Assembly: GCF_018687715.1 (NCBI RefSeq)
Contig: NC_056754.1
Span: forward strand, 15,577,001-15,641,000
DNA length: 64,000 nucleotides
DNA from: Carya illinoinensis
Taxonomy: Eukaryota > Streptophyta > Magnoliopsida > Fagales > Juglandaceae
Direction: 5' to 3'
Shown here: piece after piece, positions 46,667 to 59,481 of the stretch
Layout of the letters: each line of letters opens with the position of its first letter
Position numbering within the stretch: the stretch's first letter is position 1
Translations under genes and position numbers: made by a program
The notes under the pieces: generated by a model
The model's input: only the letters and a program-made list of their open reading frames with translations
Told to the model about the DNA's origin: nothing
Database searches by the model: none

Positions 46667-48660
46667 CTAAGTGAATGAAGGATGATCCTTAAAGAAAGCC
46701 TGAAGCAATCTGTCAGTCTGAATCTGATGCTCCCTAAGAGCCTGCATCTCTGATCTCATTTCATCCAGCTGACTCTTATACGCTTCAGCATCTTTCTTAT
46801 GTTGTTCAGAGTCTTTCTTGTGTCTTTCAATCTCAGACAGGTAGCATTGCATCTTAAGTTGGTCACGTTGTCTACTTGCCTCGGGGATGACCGTCTCCCT
46901 GAGTCCTCTCACATATCCAGGTAAATGGCCAAGGACCTCCCTAAAGACAGTCGCTGCTGCTCATCATTACGTTGCTCTGGTTCTAGGCCATCCAACCTAC
47001 CTGTCATCTCCTTTTGCACATCCACAAAACAATGATTATTAACAATCGTTATGTCTGCTATTTATGCATTTATTATTATCAGAAAGAAACATAGACTCAG
47101 ATGGACTATATGTGTACTACTCACGTAAGTATCTTCTGTAACATCTGTCACAAACTTATTCTTCTTCTTCGACCAGCGCGTCTCTTTATAGAAGTCAACC
47201 AAATTTCCATTCTCAGCGCGCTACATGTGTGAGCAACACTTATAAGAAGTTTTTTTACAAGTCAAAAAAGTTTATTGTGGCTGACATGTGCATGGAAAGT
47301 GTTCAACATCATTGAAATCAACCACAACCCAACTGTGTGGTAATAATATCACAAAAATGCAAAGGAAAATGGATTCACATGTAGAGAAACGTATTTTTTG
47401 TGAAATATGGGTTCGGAATGCGATCAAGTCTATTGAAATGAACGGTCAGTTGGGAGGCATTCTCATACCTTTTGCTCAAGTATTCGGATGAATTATTTAC
47501 ATCCTGATGTGTGATTAATTGCCTGCTTCTTTCAGTTCTCCCAGTTTTGAGATGAAATTTTCTACCATGCACACCTATGTTGAACAGCCACTATATTTGC
47601 CTCTTTAGACAACTATATTTGCCTCTTTAGACATATTAATGGAAGGATTTAATCAAGAAATTTGAGAACGAGCATATATACCTTAAAGGCATCACTGCCC
47701 CACCTGCCACACAACTTGACCCATACAAGGGGGTCCACCAAGCTTGTCCCACTAGCTAACGCCTCTTCATGGCTTTCAAAGGATTGGTAAATCCTGTGCA
47801 AATCGTGATGGAAGGAGTTGAAGCACTTACAAAGTGCCTTTGTCACCGTCAATCGGTGGTTTTCCTGTTCCCAGTCGAACACAAAGTCAGACTACAATTC
47901 AGAGCAAACTAGTATTAATGTGACAATTATTAAACATAAACCACTTCAAACTCATCAATAGACTTGGAATAACCCAATAACTTACCCGAACACGGTCAAT
48001 GAGCTCCTCTTTCATGGCTTCTGGGACATCAGTCCAGCGTGCATAACTCATGTCACAATATTGTTTAACAATCCATGATACTCGTGTCATGAACATAGAA
48101 GCATGCTCACAACACGGGGCTGTCTCACCATCGTTTATCTTTAAAAGCACTTTCCTGTGCTTTCTCACCTTCTCAAACTCGATGCATCTAGCGGGCCCAC
48201 GAGTTCATTTTCTCTGTTGCTGCATTACTTCAGGCTCTGTGGGGGCATCGCAACTGTATTTCAAAACTCACTAGATTAGTGTATGTAATTATAAGAAACA
48301 TTACACTTACAAACACATATATTTTGTCAATGCATTCAATACATATCAAAAAAGTCAATATACCAGTTTGTGGTATACTGGCGTCCTCCAATCTTGCGTC
48401 TTCTCTAGGAGGTGATTGTTCGCGCACTGGTGAGGCTTCTCGAATAGGCGCTAGTGTGAGAATTGGGTTGGTGGATGGTGGGGGACTTGGGGGCTGTGTG
48501 GAGTCATCCGAGGAGGATTGATTACACTCCTCAGGGCTGTGATATGAGGAGATTTTCGCTCCCCTTGGTCGGTTGTGGCGAGCTGAGTACGGTACATGGC
48601 GCCTAGCACGAATACCTCAGAGCCTCCCTCCGCCTCTAGAACTGGGTCCCGCTCGGTCAC
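46667..48660 (-). pseudogene. TNPA-like / Transposase_24 gene of the large CACTA element
   Basis: Exons read leftwards: 48660-48451 (MTERDPVLEAEGG.., proline-rich), 48427-about 48362 (REQSPPREDARLEDASIPQTG), about 48255-48000 (RKHRKVLLKINDGE.. SWIVKQYCDMSYARWTDVPEAM), about 47890-47683 (FDWEQENHRLTVTKALCKCF.. VDPLVWVKLCGRW), about 47560-47465, 47220-47128 (GNLVDFYKETRWSKKKNKF), and a last coiled-coil exon ending at 46667. The same exon order is seen in the three tandem units, but the sequence is diverged. Two in-frame stops lie in the NHTSGCK exon near 47540-47480 and another near 48210. In the family this protein binds the subterminal motifs and assists transposition. Confidence 0.75.
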
Positions 48661-49213
48661 TTGCGTGTGTATTATTACAAAATAATTGTAATAAACGTTA
48701 GGTCCATTCCTAAAAATAATCTTAACGTCATACGAGAGTGGTTCGAAATAAGATCAATTATCTACTAATTTCAATTACTTCTTAGTAGACTAACCCTTAC
48801 GTTATGAGCAATATATTTACAAAGGCTATCAAGGTATCGATCTAAATTATATACCTTGATAATTAATAGTGCTCCTCATGCCACCAGCTTAAAGATGGGA
48901 TTGCATGATAAATTGGTCTCGTAGGAGAAAGCAATTCCTACCAAAACTTGTCTGTGCAGTGAAGCCTTAATGCAACGTAGTATTGTTTTCCCCTCACCTA
49001 ATCAAGAATAATATGATACACATCATAAGTCAAACAAATTTATAGCAAATAAGAATATAAAAACATAGAAGTGATCTTCTACATATTAGTTCAGTCCTAG
49101 ATTTCAAAAAGTATACTTAATGGTTTTAAAAAATAAATCAAAAAAGGTATTTCATACTTAATGGTTTTAATCTGTTGTACCAACCTTAATGCAAAGAATT
49201 TCTTAGCTTGTAA

Positions 49214-52200
49214 TTATAAATCTGACACAACATCTTCGTCTGTGGATAGGTCCTTCTCATCTGAATATTCTCCCTCACTACACGCATCTTCAAACCCAGA
49301 ATTAATCATGTCATCATTAATAAAGTCGGATGAATCTATGCATTGACCATCCACATGCATGACTTCTCGTGCATCAATATTGCCAGGTGGTATATCAAGC
49401 CGATCCAGTGGAGTTGACACTGGATCAGCATTATCACACTGCACTGGTTCATAATAATATGATGATTCATTTTCTTGATCGCCCTCATTAGTACTTGATT
49501 TGCCATTGTTATTAATATCTTCCACACTCCTCGACATGGACGGAATGTTGTATACATTCCTATTTGTATAGTTCTGCACAATACCCCAATTCCCTTTTGC
49601 CCTTAAATCTCTTATGTAGAAACATTGATCAGCCTAACTCGCCAACACGAGCGGTTCATCCTTATACCAAGTCCTGTTCATGTTGACACTAATCATATGG
49701 TCATCCACCCGCACCCCTTGTTTTTGATCACCAACGTCAAACCAATCACATTCAAATAGGTACACCTGACGCCACTCCATGTAGCGTAACTCTATGATAT
49801 TTTTAAGACAACCGTAAAAGTCTGCGTTATTTGTGGCCTCGTCTCTAGTTAACAACACCCCAAAATTTTGTGTACGTCAGCGAAGTTCACGATCCTTCGT
49901 ATGAAACCTTTTTCCATTTATTATGCAAGCATCATATGATGCAACCCAACGGTCAGGCCCGCAAGCTAACGCATACAGATCAGCGGACACATCAAGTGGA
50001 TTCTTGGTACGATGTTCCTAGATCTATACCAATATTGTTGAAGATTTACAACGTATATTTCCATAATTCCAAAACATGTCAAATAAATTTATAATATGTC
50101 AACGTAGATAATTTTGGAGGAGAACTTACACAGTGCTTAAACCAAGTTGGAAACTCAGTTTGATGCGTGCGATTGATGCTGTTTGGGTGTTGCACCCTAC
50201 ATTTCTTGTAGTGTTCCCTACATTTGGAGCACATAATCGCAAAGCAAAATATTTGGCGTTATGGGCATGCATATATAAAAACTTGTTAAGTTTGAATGGA
50301 AGTAGATTTTGTAGTAAAGAGATTGATGCTTACTGCATAGAGGGTCCAATCTCCGAACAATTGTTGAGCACATACCAGATGGCTACCTTAAAGAGTTTAT
50401 CTTCTAATTGCACATTGGAAGCTATACCCAAGGGACGAACTTTCTGGTTATAAATTCAGAATCCATCTATAGTTTCCTCTTCATCAGCATCAATGTTGAA
50501 GTCCGCTCAATTGAACTTCATCTCAACATCTTGGAGGTATATGGAGCAAAATGTCAGGCATTCAGTGTGAATGTAGGCCTTGGCTGTTGAACCTTCTGGT
50601 CGGGCTTTATTCTTAACATACCACTTGAATTTGCCTAGATATCTCTCAAATGGGTACATCCACCTATATTGTACTGGACCCCCAAGTATAACCTCACGGG
50701 GCAAATGGACAGCTAGATGGACCATGACATTGAAAAAGGAGGGAGGGAATATCATCTCCAGTTTGCATAGAATGGTGACGATATCAATTTGGAGCTGGGA
50801 TAGGCGATTCACATCCAGTGTTCGAGCGCACAACTCTTTGAAGAAAGTGCTAAGTTCAGTCAAAGCCAAGGCAATGTCACTTCTTAAAAACCCCCTTGTA
50901 GCAATTGGAAGTAGTCTTTGAAGGAAAACATGACAGTCGTGGCTTTTCAACCTAGTGATTTTGCTATCACATGTAGAAACACAGTTCGAGATATTGGAAG
51001 AGAACCCGTCTGGAAATTTGATATCGCCTAGCCACTCACATAACTTCTTCCTTTCATCTCCGTGTAATGTGTATAGTGCATGCGGCATTGTTACATGATC
51101 ACCTTCACTCCTCAAATGTAATTCTTTTTTATAGCCCAATAACTCCAGGTCACGCCTTGAATTGATATTATCCTTAGTTTTTCCTGAACTGTTCATTAAA
51201 GTGAATAAGATGTTTTCGGCAATATTCTTCTCAATATGCATAACATCAAACTTATGCCGAAGTCGAAGTGTTGACCAGTGAGGTAACGTGAAGAATATGC
51301 TGCACTTTGTCCAATTCAGCTCTTCAGCAGTATGTTTTCCCTTCCTACGAGATTTGCCAAACGTCACATCCCCAATCATCTGCAATTGAGTTAGAATATC
51401 GTATCCTCCTATATCCCTTGGTGGCATGTGATAATCTTCTTTACTGTTAAACAATCCTTTCCTCCTTCTCCACATGTGATCTAGCTATAAGAAACGTCGA
51501 TGTCCCATATAACAATGTTTTCAGCCATATTTCAACCAATTGGAGTTCGTGTCAGCATTACAAGACGGACAAGCTAATTTTCTCTTTGTTGACCAGCCAG
51601 ATAGATTCCCGTAGGCAGGAAAGTCATTGATTGTCCACAACAATGCATCATTCAGCCTAGACATCTCCTTACTTGAGGCATCATATGTAGGTACCCCATA
51701 TTCCCAGAGTTCAAGCAACTCATCCAGCAACGGTTGCAAGTAAACATCGATCTCATTCCCTGGTGACCTTGGCCCTGGAATAATCAGAGATGTTATAAAG
51801 AATTGGTCTTTCATGCATGACCATGGCAGCAAGTTATACGGGACAAGGATCACAGGCCAAATGCTATGAGGTTTAGCCAAGTTGTTGAAGGGAGTAAAGC
51901 CATCACTTGCTAGTCCGAGCCTAACATTGCGAGGATCCGCAACGAACCAACTATGATGTTCATCAAATTTCTTCCAACACTGAGATTCAGCCGGATGTCT
52001 CATACTACTATCTTCTATTGCCCATTGCTCTTTATGCCATCTCATATCACCTGCTATCTTCGCAAACATAAAGAGACGCTGCAATCTCGATTTCAACAGA
52101 AAATGGCGCAACACTTTTTGAGCTATGACGCGTGATCCATGTGTATTTGGCATCCACCTCAAAGCCTTACATACAGGGCATTCATTAAGAGTGGCATATT

Positions 52201-52891
52201 CCTTCCAGAATAAGATGCAATCGTTGGGGCACGCATGGATTTTATGGTAATTGAAACCCAACCCGCACTCCAAAGACTTTGACTCCTCATATGATTATGG
52301 TAAGAGTGCATCAGGAAAGGAAGACCGCAACAAATCAAGGAGCATGTCAAATGATCTAATTGACCATCCACCGATTGATTTGATGTGTAATAACTTCACA
52401 ATGAATGACAACTTTGTAAATGTTGTACACCCGTCGAAAAGAGGACGTCGGGCATCCTCCAGTAGCTTGTCAAAAGACGTTGCTAGTGAATCTTCAGGAA
52501 TTGGTGGCCTATTTGACGATCCAGTGTTTTCTTGTGGCACATCAACAAAGGTGCCTGCTCGCATGTCATCCAACATATGCTGCATGTCATCGATGTGATC
52601 ATCTTCAGGTATAACCTTGTTCGAGATATCGTCGTCACTGACGTACAATCTTGTATCCTCCTCCCCATGAAATAACCATTGGGTGTAATTTGGATTGACC
52701 CCTTTGATGAACAAATGAGTTTCCACCTCAAATATAGGCAGCCACAGATTGTTAAGGCATGTACGGCATGGACACCGAATGCGATCCCGTCCACTTGCAT
52801 GGTTTTGTGCTTGTGTGAGGAAATTTTTAACCCCTTCGGCATATGCAGGTGATAGAAGTCTATCGGACTCATTTATCCAACTTTTGTCCAT
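49214..52891 (-). pseudogene. TNPD-type CACTA transposase, decayed
   Basis: The ATG at 52891 opens MDKSWINESDRLLSPAYAEG, the transposase-associated domain (PF13963), with the CRTCLN zinc-binding motif. The same frame continues through in-frame stops at 52295, 51521 and near 51490 to 50507. It includes the Transposase_21 core (PF02992): CPNDCILFWKEY, CPVCKALRW, GLASDGFTPF, INDFPAYGNLSGW, then VMHIEKNIAENIL, and a DUF4218-like part (GPVQYRWMYPFERYLGKFK). Further exons at about 50160-50130 (HQTEFPTWFKHC) and 50000-49214 carry a DUF4216-like domain (GKRFHTKDRELR, FECDWFDVGD, NRTWYKDEPLVLAS). The presumed DDE acidic residues in SDGF, NDFP and HIEKN are present. The stops make it inactive. Confidence 0.85.
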
Positions 52892-53861
52892 CTAAAAAAA
52901 ATTGGTGAGGAAGAGAGTTATATAAACAGAGACCATGATCATCGGTAGTTGATGAAGTCACATTTGACAAACATGGAAAAATGAAGGCTAAATATATGAC
53001 CATTCACATCATGCGATTGAATGACGGGTATAGTACATGTAATTTGTACATGAAGAAGTGTAGAATTCATCCTCATAGGTCTAGCAAGTGTATCGAATTG
53101 AATTCAAGTCATACGAGAAAGGTGTGTATGTTACAAGAAGTTTCTATGAGTCCACTTTGAGTTAGTGGAATGAGTGAGGTTACGCGCAGTTGTACATTAG
53201 ACATCGAGTATAGGAGAAGCCTCACACACAATGGTACTACAATCTTGATTGAGTGATTAAATTTAGTTACCAATTGGATCCCTAAACTAACCATAGTGTG
53301 GAACTCATGAATGGAGAATAAATGTTTAACTTGCAGTGTATTTATTTTCGGGGGATAACTGGTATATCAAGGGAGGTTTCTAGTATTCTTTGGTTCATGG
53401 ATAATTGGCTGCGTAAACATAGATGTACCAGATGAAGATCATCAGGCAATTGAAAAGTTAAAAATCTTAATAGATTGTTTATGACATTATGTGAATGTTT
53501 GTGGTGGAAAATTGGAATGGCGACTTTCTATCATCTGCATTAAGGTGATAGAAAGTCGGAGATGACACTAGATAACGTAGTCTCTAATTGTCTATATAGT
53601 TACTTATGAAAAGCAAAACAAAACCCCTATACAATAAATTGCTGCTGACCTATACTAAGCAATGGTCCAAACTATCATCTCCACAAATTGTACGACTATA
53701 ATAGATAATAAAGCATTAAAAAATGACAATTCAGAGCAAGGAAACGAATTAAGATAATTCATCACATGTCAATACTGGATAAGTAATGGTGGATTGTGAT
53801 ATTTATATTAACTATCTCTGGCAACTGCATGTCCACCACCCCACTTGATACATATATATGT

Positions 53862-53917
<56 letters not shown>

Positions 53918-54118
53918 CTTCAAGAAATACATAGTCATGTGTCACACTCAAAGTGAAATAAAAGCCATATCTAGTTTAATTCATACAATTAAATTAGAGT
54001 CGATTCATAGCTGTCCATTTACTTATCAAAAAAATAATAATAATAATATTAGAGTCGTCAACAAATCAAGAATTACTTGAAGATCAGACAACGTATAGAT
54101 TAGGAATAAAAGGTCTAA
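52892..54118. other. spacer right of TNPD with a TG microsatellite
   Basis: AT-rich, probably the CACTA 5' leader. A TG repeat lies at 53860-53916. Nothing else is seen. Confidence 0.5.
53860..53916. repeat. (TG)n microsatellite
   Basis: A run of TG dinucleotides with one TATG interruption near 53865. Confidence 0.95.
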
Positions 54119-54787
54119 GAGCACTAGTAGTGGGCTCAACAAAGTTAAATTATAGCCAAAGAATAGCTAAAATGTGAAATAAAGTGCTACAATGGGCTCA
54201 ATAAATGTACAGTAAATTTGGTCATCAACCATTTGGCTAGCCAAATTTATTGAGGCAAAGAGACTAGCTAAATATTATTTTTGGAGTAAAATATTACTTC
54301 CCAACTGCAGCATCAAACGAGATCAACTCCCGCGCACCAGACAGAGTCTCTCTGGATGCGATTTCTTATTACTTCCCAGCTGCAGTAAAATATTTTTTTT
54401 TATGCAATTTCTGGAATCAATTTTGGTACCGGACGGAATTTTTCTGGATTCATCTCTATTTGAACTCCATTTTTTTTGAATTCTCAACCTTTGATTGAAT
54501 TTCTAAATGTGATTTTAGTGTATTGAATTTGATAAAATCAAAGATGATGAACCACTCCAAGTGTGTTTCTTTGTTGTGGAGGTTAAGAATTTCTAGTGGT
54601 ATATTGTACTGAAATCGAACATATAAAATTACAGAAATCGGAGTTCAAAATCAATATTTTAATATAATAGTGAAAGATTTGTTGAGCCTATTATTTAGAG
54701 TTGTAAAAAGTGGCTAGCTAAAATTTGTAAAAGTGAACTTTCTAGCTAAATTTTAGCTAAAGTTTGTTGAGCCCACTACTAATGCTC
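54119..54787. mobile_element. MITE, Tourist/PIF-Harbinger-like
   Basis: 669 bp with 25-bp terminal inverted repeats differing at one base (left 'gagcactagtagtgggctca', right the reverse complement with T for the sixth base) and a 3-bp duplication TAA (54116-54118 and 54788-54790). No coding region. The interior has repeated 'atagctaaa' and 'ggctagcc' motifs. The TAA duplication points to the PIF/Harbinger superfamily. Confidence 0.8.
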
Positions 54788-54790
54788 TAA

Positions 54791-56420
54791 AGAGGAAGCA
54801 AGGAGTAGTCATTGTACAAAGACAACAAAGATGTAGTCTATGTTTTGAGAATTGTTAAAACGAAAAACAAGGATTTGCAGCTGCAGATACATTCATTACC
54901 TTCAATACCCAACTATGCAAGTTTTGGCTCACCCCTGATAGAAATGGCTGATCCAAAAAATTCTCTCAAGCTCGGTCAGGGCCAATATACTTCAAAAGCA
55001 ATCGACGTCCATTTTACAAGCTGCACCCAAGAAGCAAAGTAATTTTCAGTTTAAACAAAATACCAGGATATAACAAAAACAAAATCAGGCCAAAATAATA
55101 AGGAAGAAATTAAAGGAGTAATGGATTTACATATATATCGGAACTACATAAACCAACTAGGTAATCTCAACTACAAAGCACTTTCCATTATCACAAGTCA
55201 CTTAGGGAAAGTCAACAATTTACAAAGCACAACTAAAAATCCATTGGAATTCTCTTCATACTAACCACTAAGATAAAACTTTAAAACTCCATCTCTCAAT
55301 CACTTTTAAAGGAATTCAGTTACATGACTAATAGCATGGTTGCTGTACAATATGATAGCCATTAAGTTTTATACATTCCATATATAAGAACGTGGGTTAA
55401 GAATGTAAAAATGATAGGTGTGGTAGTTAGAAATGGAAGGGAACAAGATAGTGAAAAAGAAAGGGGATTTTCACCATCCTTTTGACCTTGTCTCCCCTTT
55501 CTCTCCTGGGTTTATGAAAAAATGATGAAAAACATCATAAATTTTGTTCGAGTAAAGAGAGAAAAAAATGGTTTACACGCTTTCATAATTATATATGGTA
55601 ATAATAGATAGATAATAGATTTATTCATCAAAAAAAGAGAGATAATAGATTAGTATTATTGACTTGATGATATTTTACTGGTCCCTGGCTAACTGATAAT
55701 GCCGAGACAAAAAATTATTCTAAATATTATTTTTCTAGTATCTCCTATATCTTGATTCTTCAATTTCCTTGGCATAATTTGTTACTTAAAACCTGAAGAA
55801 ATCTGCTTCCAGGGAGGAGTCTCATCTATCTCAAATGAAACCACCTACTCTGGAATTTCTACCTTGGCCATGTCACCCAGAAGGTGCAGTCTGCTGTAGG
55901 AATCATGTTTCTGAAGTATGTCTTAGCATAGCTCTCTATAAAGGTCACCTGCTCTAAGACTATTTTCTTTGTTGTCATAATTATCAGGAAAGAAGTAAAT
56001 CCTTCCACATCAAATCTTTGTTTATTTGTTCATTGTAAAGAATTTAAGTTCTAAGTTTTTTGTCATTTCTTCCCTATTTGTGTATTCCAAGCAAGAGAAC
56101 AGGTCTGTTGAATTGATACTATTCAAGATATAGTCCTAAATTAGCTGTAATCAAGAAATGATGAATTAGTAAACTTCACAAGGTGAACTTGTAAGAATTC
56201 AGTTTCTCTCTAGTCTCATGTCTTTTATGTGTAAGGAATAGAAATGCATGAATCCACAGGCGTAAAACTTGTGTGGAAGTGGAACACCCTATGGAAGAAA
56301 TGGCCAATCAATTTGATTTCAGGCAGGCACAGTTGTTAAATCTCAAAGTATGATAATTATTAATTATTGCATGCGCTTCCAATGTCATGCATGCATATCA
56401 TGCACATTAACTAAACTAAA
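54791..56420. other. spacer, no gene recognised
   Basis: AT-rich with scattered short open frames. A GC-richer stretch near 55800-55960 has no convincing translation. Nothing I can support. Confidence 0.4.
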
Positions 56421-56689
56421 TGAGAAAGGAGAAAATAGAACAAAATCATCAAGGAAAACTCCCAATGCGATAGAAGTTCTTTATAATATAGATATCCGAC
56501 CATATATGCATGTTCATGGGAAGCCTGGCAGCTTTTCCATGATCTCTAGCACGCATATATGGTTTGAGCTGTGTAACGACAACTTTCCTCAGCACCAAAC
56601 AGTGCTTAGGTGTCAATCATATTGAGAATGATGAAGAATGATCAGCACGTACGTACGTAATATATATAAATACTATAAGTATAACTTAC

Positions 56690-56779
56690 TTTAAACGTGT
56701 AATGGCGAACCTTGCACTCGATCAAAGTTGGAAAAAGGCACACAACCAAAAGAGCCAGAATCTGAACCCAAAAACCCAT
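56690..56779 (-). pseudogene. laccase exon 1 (signal peptide) with remnants of exon 2
   Basis: The ATG at 56779 gives MGFWVQILALLVVCLFPTLI ECKVRHYTFK, then a canonical donor GTAAGT at 56689. A hydrophobic signal peptide followed by (E)CKVRHY.F is the standard exon 1 of plant laccases, secreted multicopper oxidases that help polymerise lignin. About 100 bp downstream (about 56620-56440, minus) a decayed stretch still shows 'VLRK', 'EKLPGF' and 'YGR', in the order of laccase exon 2 (KVVLKN, NGKLPGP, YAR), with stops. No copper-binding exons follow. A promoter-like region precedes it. It is probably a captured 5' fragment; exon 1 is well supported, exon 2 weakly. Confidence 0.65.
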
Positions 56780-56914
56780 TAATTGCTGATGATGAACCCC
56801 TTTTCTACCTTTCTCAATATCTCACTAGGTAGCTGCTAGTTTGATCTTGGTCCTAGTTTTTTGTTCTTCTTTTTAGCTTGTTGCAGTCATGAAAGACAGG
56901 CCAACGCATGCATC

Positions 56915-56923
56915 CTTATAAAG
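56915..56923 (-). promoter_or_regulatory. TATA box upstream of laccase exon 1
   Basis: On the minus strand 'ctttataag' lies about 136 bp upstream of the laccase ATG, a suitable distance for a plant core promoter and 5' UTR. If real, it means the fragment includes the original promoter. Confidence 0.4.
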
Positions 56924-57666
56924 TGGGGGATCATAGAGGCATTGCTCCGATCCCCCCAAATGTCGCTTTACCTTTGTTAGGTGAACTAAGGGATTCTTGA
57001 TTCAGAAGCTAATGATCGTGATTCATGATCATGGACAAGCAGCTTCCCTTCATGAAATCGTGCATGTTACATAAAGTTGTTTTGTTTCTATTATAGGACC
57101 AATGTAGTTTTGGATATAAGGTTTTTAATTAAGCTCCACAGTCATATCTTCTGATTAAAACCCTACACTATTATAATATAAATATTGCAAATTAACTAAT
57201 TACCTTTAAATTAAAATCAATTATCAGCGGCCTAGTCAAATTTCCTCTTCAGCAATTTTTTTTTTTTAATGTTTTGGGTCAAATCAACGAGTAGGGCGGG
57301 ATGTACATACATTAATTATTTACATTTATTTGGCCTTCTTAGCAAGCTACTTCTATGTGTTACTATCCATATATATGTCATACGAGAATTAATTAAAGGG
57401 TAGTCGATCAATACCCCACATTGTACAAAGAATTGAAAGGAGAAAAACAAGCTAAAAAGACAGGTCATATTTATAAGTGTAAACATTTGTTTGTTCTTAT
57501 TATTTTAGAAGTATATGTAAGAGTCAAAATCCAGCTTTAAACATGGAAGACAAACAATACAAAAACATTTTGAATGAAGTGGATTCTAGCTTTATACATG
57601 GTAGTCTTTAAACCCAAAAAGTTTTTGTATACTGGTATTCCTGTCATCAAAGTCCACTGATTTAGA

Positions 57667-57938
57667 GCCTAGGATTTCAAAGAAAAAGTTCTTGTACTTT
57701 TTTGCCACTCACAGCAAATCAAGACAGAAAGTAAAACAAAAATCACAAAATAGTTACCTATTTATCAACGTTCTAGCGGCAGCACGTGCGTGATGTTAGA
57801 CAGCCTAGGATTTCAAAGAAAAAGTTCTTGTACTTTTCTGCCACTCACAGCAAATCAAGACAGAAAGTAAAACAAAAATCACAAAATAGTTACCTATTTA
57901 TCAACATTCTGGCAGCAGGATGTGCGTGATGTTAGACA
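57667..57938. repeat. 136-bp tandem duplication
   Basis: Two copies, 57667-57802 and 57803-57938, beginning 'gcctaggatttcaaagaaaa'. They differ at only a few positions (e.g. 'cgttctagcggcagcacg' against 'cattctggcagcaggatg'). Confidence 0.9.
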
Positions 57939-59481
57939 GGCTATTGCTGCACATGGGCTACTGCTGCAATGAAACCCAAATGCAAAGTGGAACATGTGCA
58001 TTTATTTCCAAGAAAGAAACAGGGCTAAAGTTCTACCAATTATTAATACAACTTCTTCAAAGGAGTTTTCTTATGCAAACAATCAATCTGATTATTCAAC
58101 TGACATCTGTAATCATTAACCAATTACAGAATCCAAAACATAAAATAAAAAGCAAAATAAAAGCTAAAACCCACAAAGGGGTTAACGAGCTAGTTAAATC
58201 TCTGCACTATGTTAATTAAATATTTATCGCTGTTGGTTTATAAGTGCATCACGAGTACTCATGAGCGATAATCCAATGAGTTATTCGCTTCATTATAATA
58301 TTATGATGGCTCAAGTTGTCTTTAGAGATTCTTAAATAAACAATGTGGATAGCAGGAACATGAGATAGACAATAATTAATTGTCAAATCTGTATATCAAA
58401 GGAGGTTTCAAAATGAAACTAAAATGCAAAGCTTTCTGAATATGGACACGAACAGGTACAGTACATCATATATCACTACATATGAAATCATAAAAAAATA
58501 TAGGAATATGATGGAATTCATATACTAGCTTCCATCTTAATTTTTAATGAACCACAAAACTTGGTTTATATTGGCATTCCTACACACCTATCATTACACC
58601 GCATACGGTTGTAAGACAATCAAAGACCATACGCAAATTAGGAACATTGCCAATACCAACCCTTCTTTGGAGCATTATCCTTTAGTTTACATATTATTCA
58701 AAACCCAGATAAGAGCTACTCCAAATCCCATATCAGAGCTGCTAGAGTCACAAACATCTAATACCCACAGCAACACGTATTTTTAATGTATCATATTTAA
58801 AAGCATTGGTTAATTTCAACGTAATTAACCAATAAGTTTTGAGATTAAAAGATCATACCCATCACTATAAACAAAACGTAACCATACTCCTTTCCCAAAC
58901 TTATATCATAACATCGAATGACCCTAATTGCTGCAATGCTGGATCTAGAACTTTCAAATTTTAGCTAACTGTCGATCGATATCACAACCTGTAAAATGGA
59001 AAAAAAAAAAAAAAAAGGGAAATAAACCCAGATTAAATGACAGTTTCATTTATTAGCTTAGCAAATCAGATTGCAGTCCAAGCCAACGTGATATAGGAAC
59101 ACACAGAGACCAAGAGTTGGCAAACACTAAACAAGACATGACAAAGTTTTACCGTTCTCAACAGAGAGACCAGCTCACGTCAAACACGTAATAGAAGTTA
59201 TTATTTGTTATGACAACTAAAACAAGTTTATAGATGCTTGTGATTAAATTAGTTACATGGTTATGTAATTTATAGCAAGGATTAACTGTGTTCCAGAATA
59301 TCATATTCCATCCATTTATAAGAAACAACATGGTTTTAAAGCTAGCTATTGAACATGATTGAAATTTTTACAAATTCTATGAATTTGTGTTGACACTTCC
59401 AAATTTGTCATGAAGTAAAACTTGATTGAAGAAATGCAGTTGATATAAGAATAGCAAACGTATAAAAAAAAGTTGTAGTCA
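57939..59481. other. spacer, no gene recognised
   Basis: AT-rich; a poly-A run at about 58999-59018. Nothing further I can support. Confidence 0.4.

Noticed and set aside
53796..54080. 94-codon frame with Cys-Val repeat
   Set aside because: Created by the TG microsatellite.
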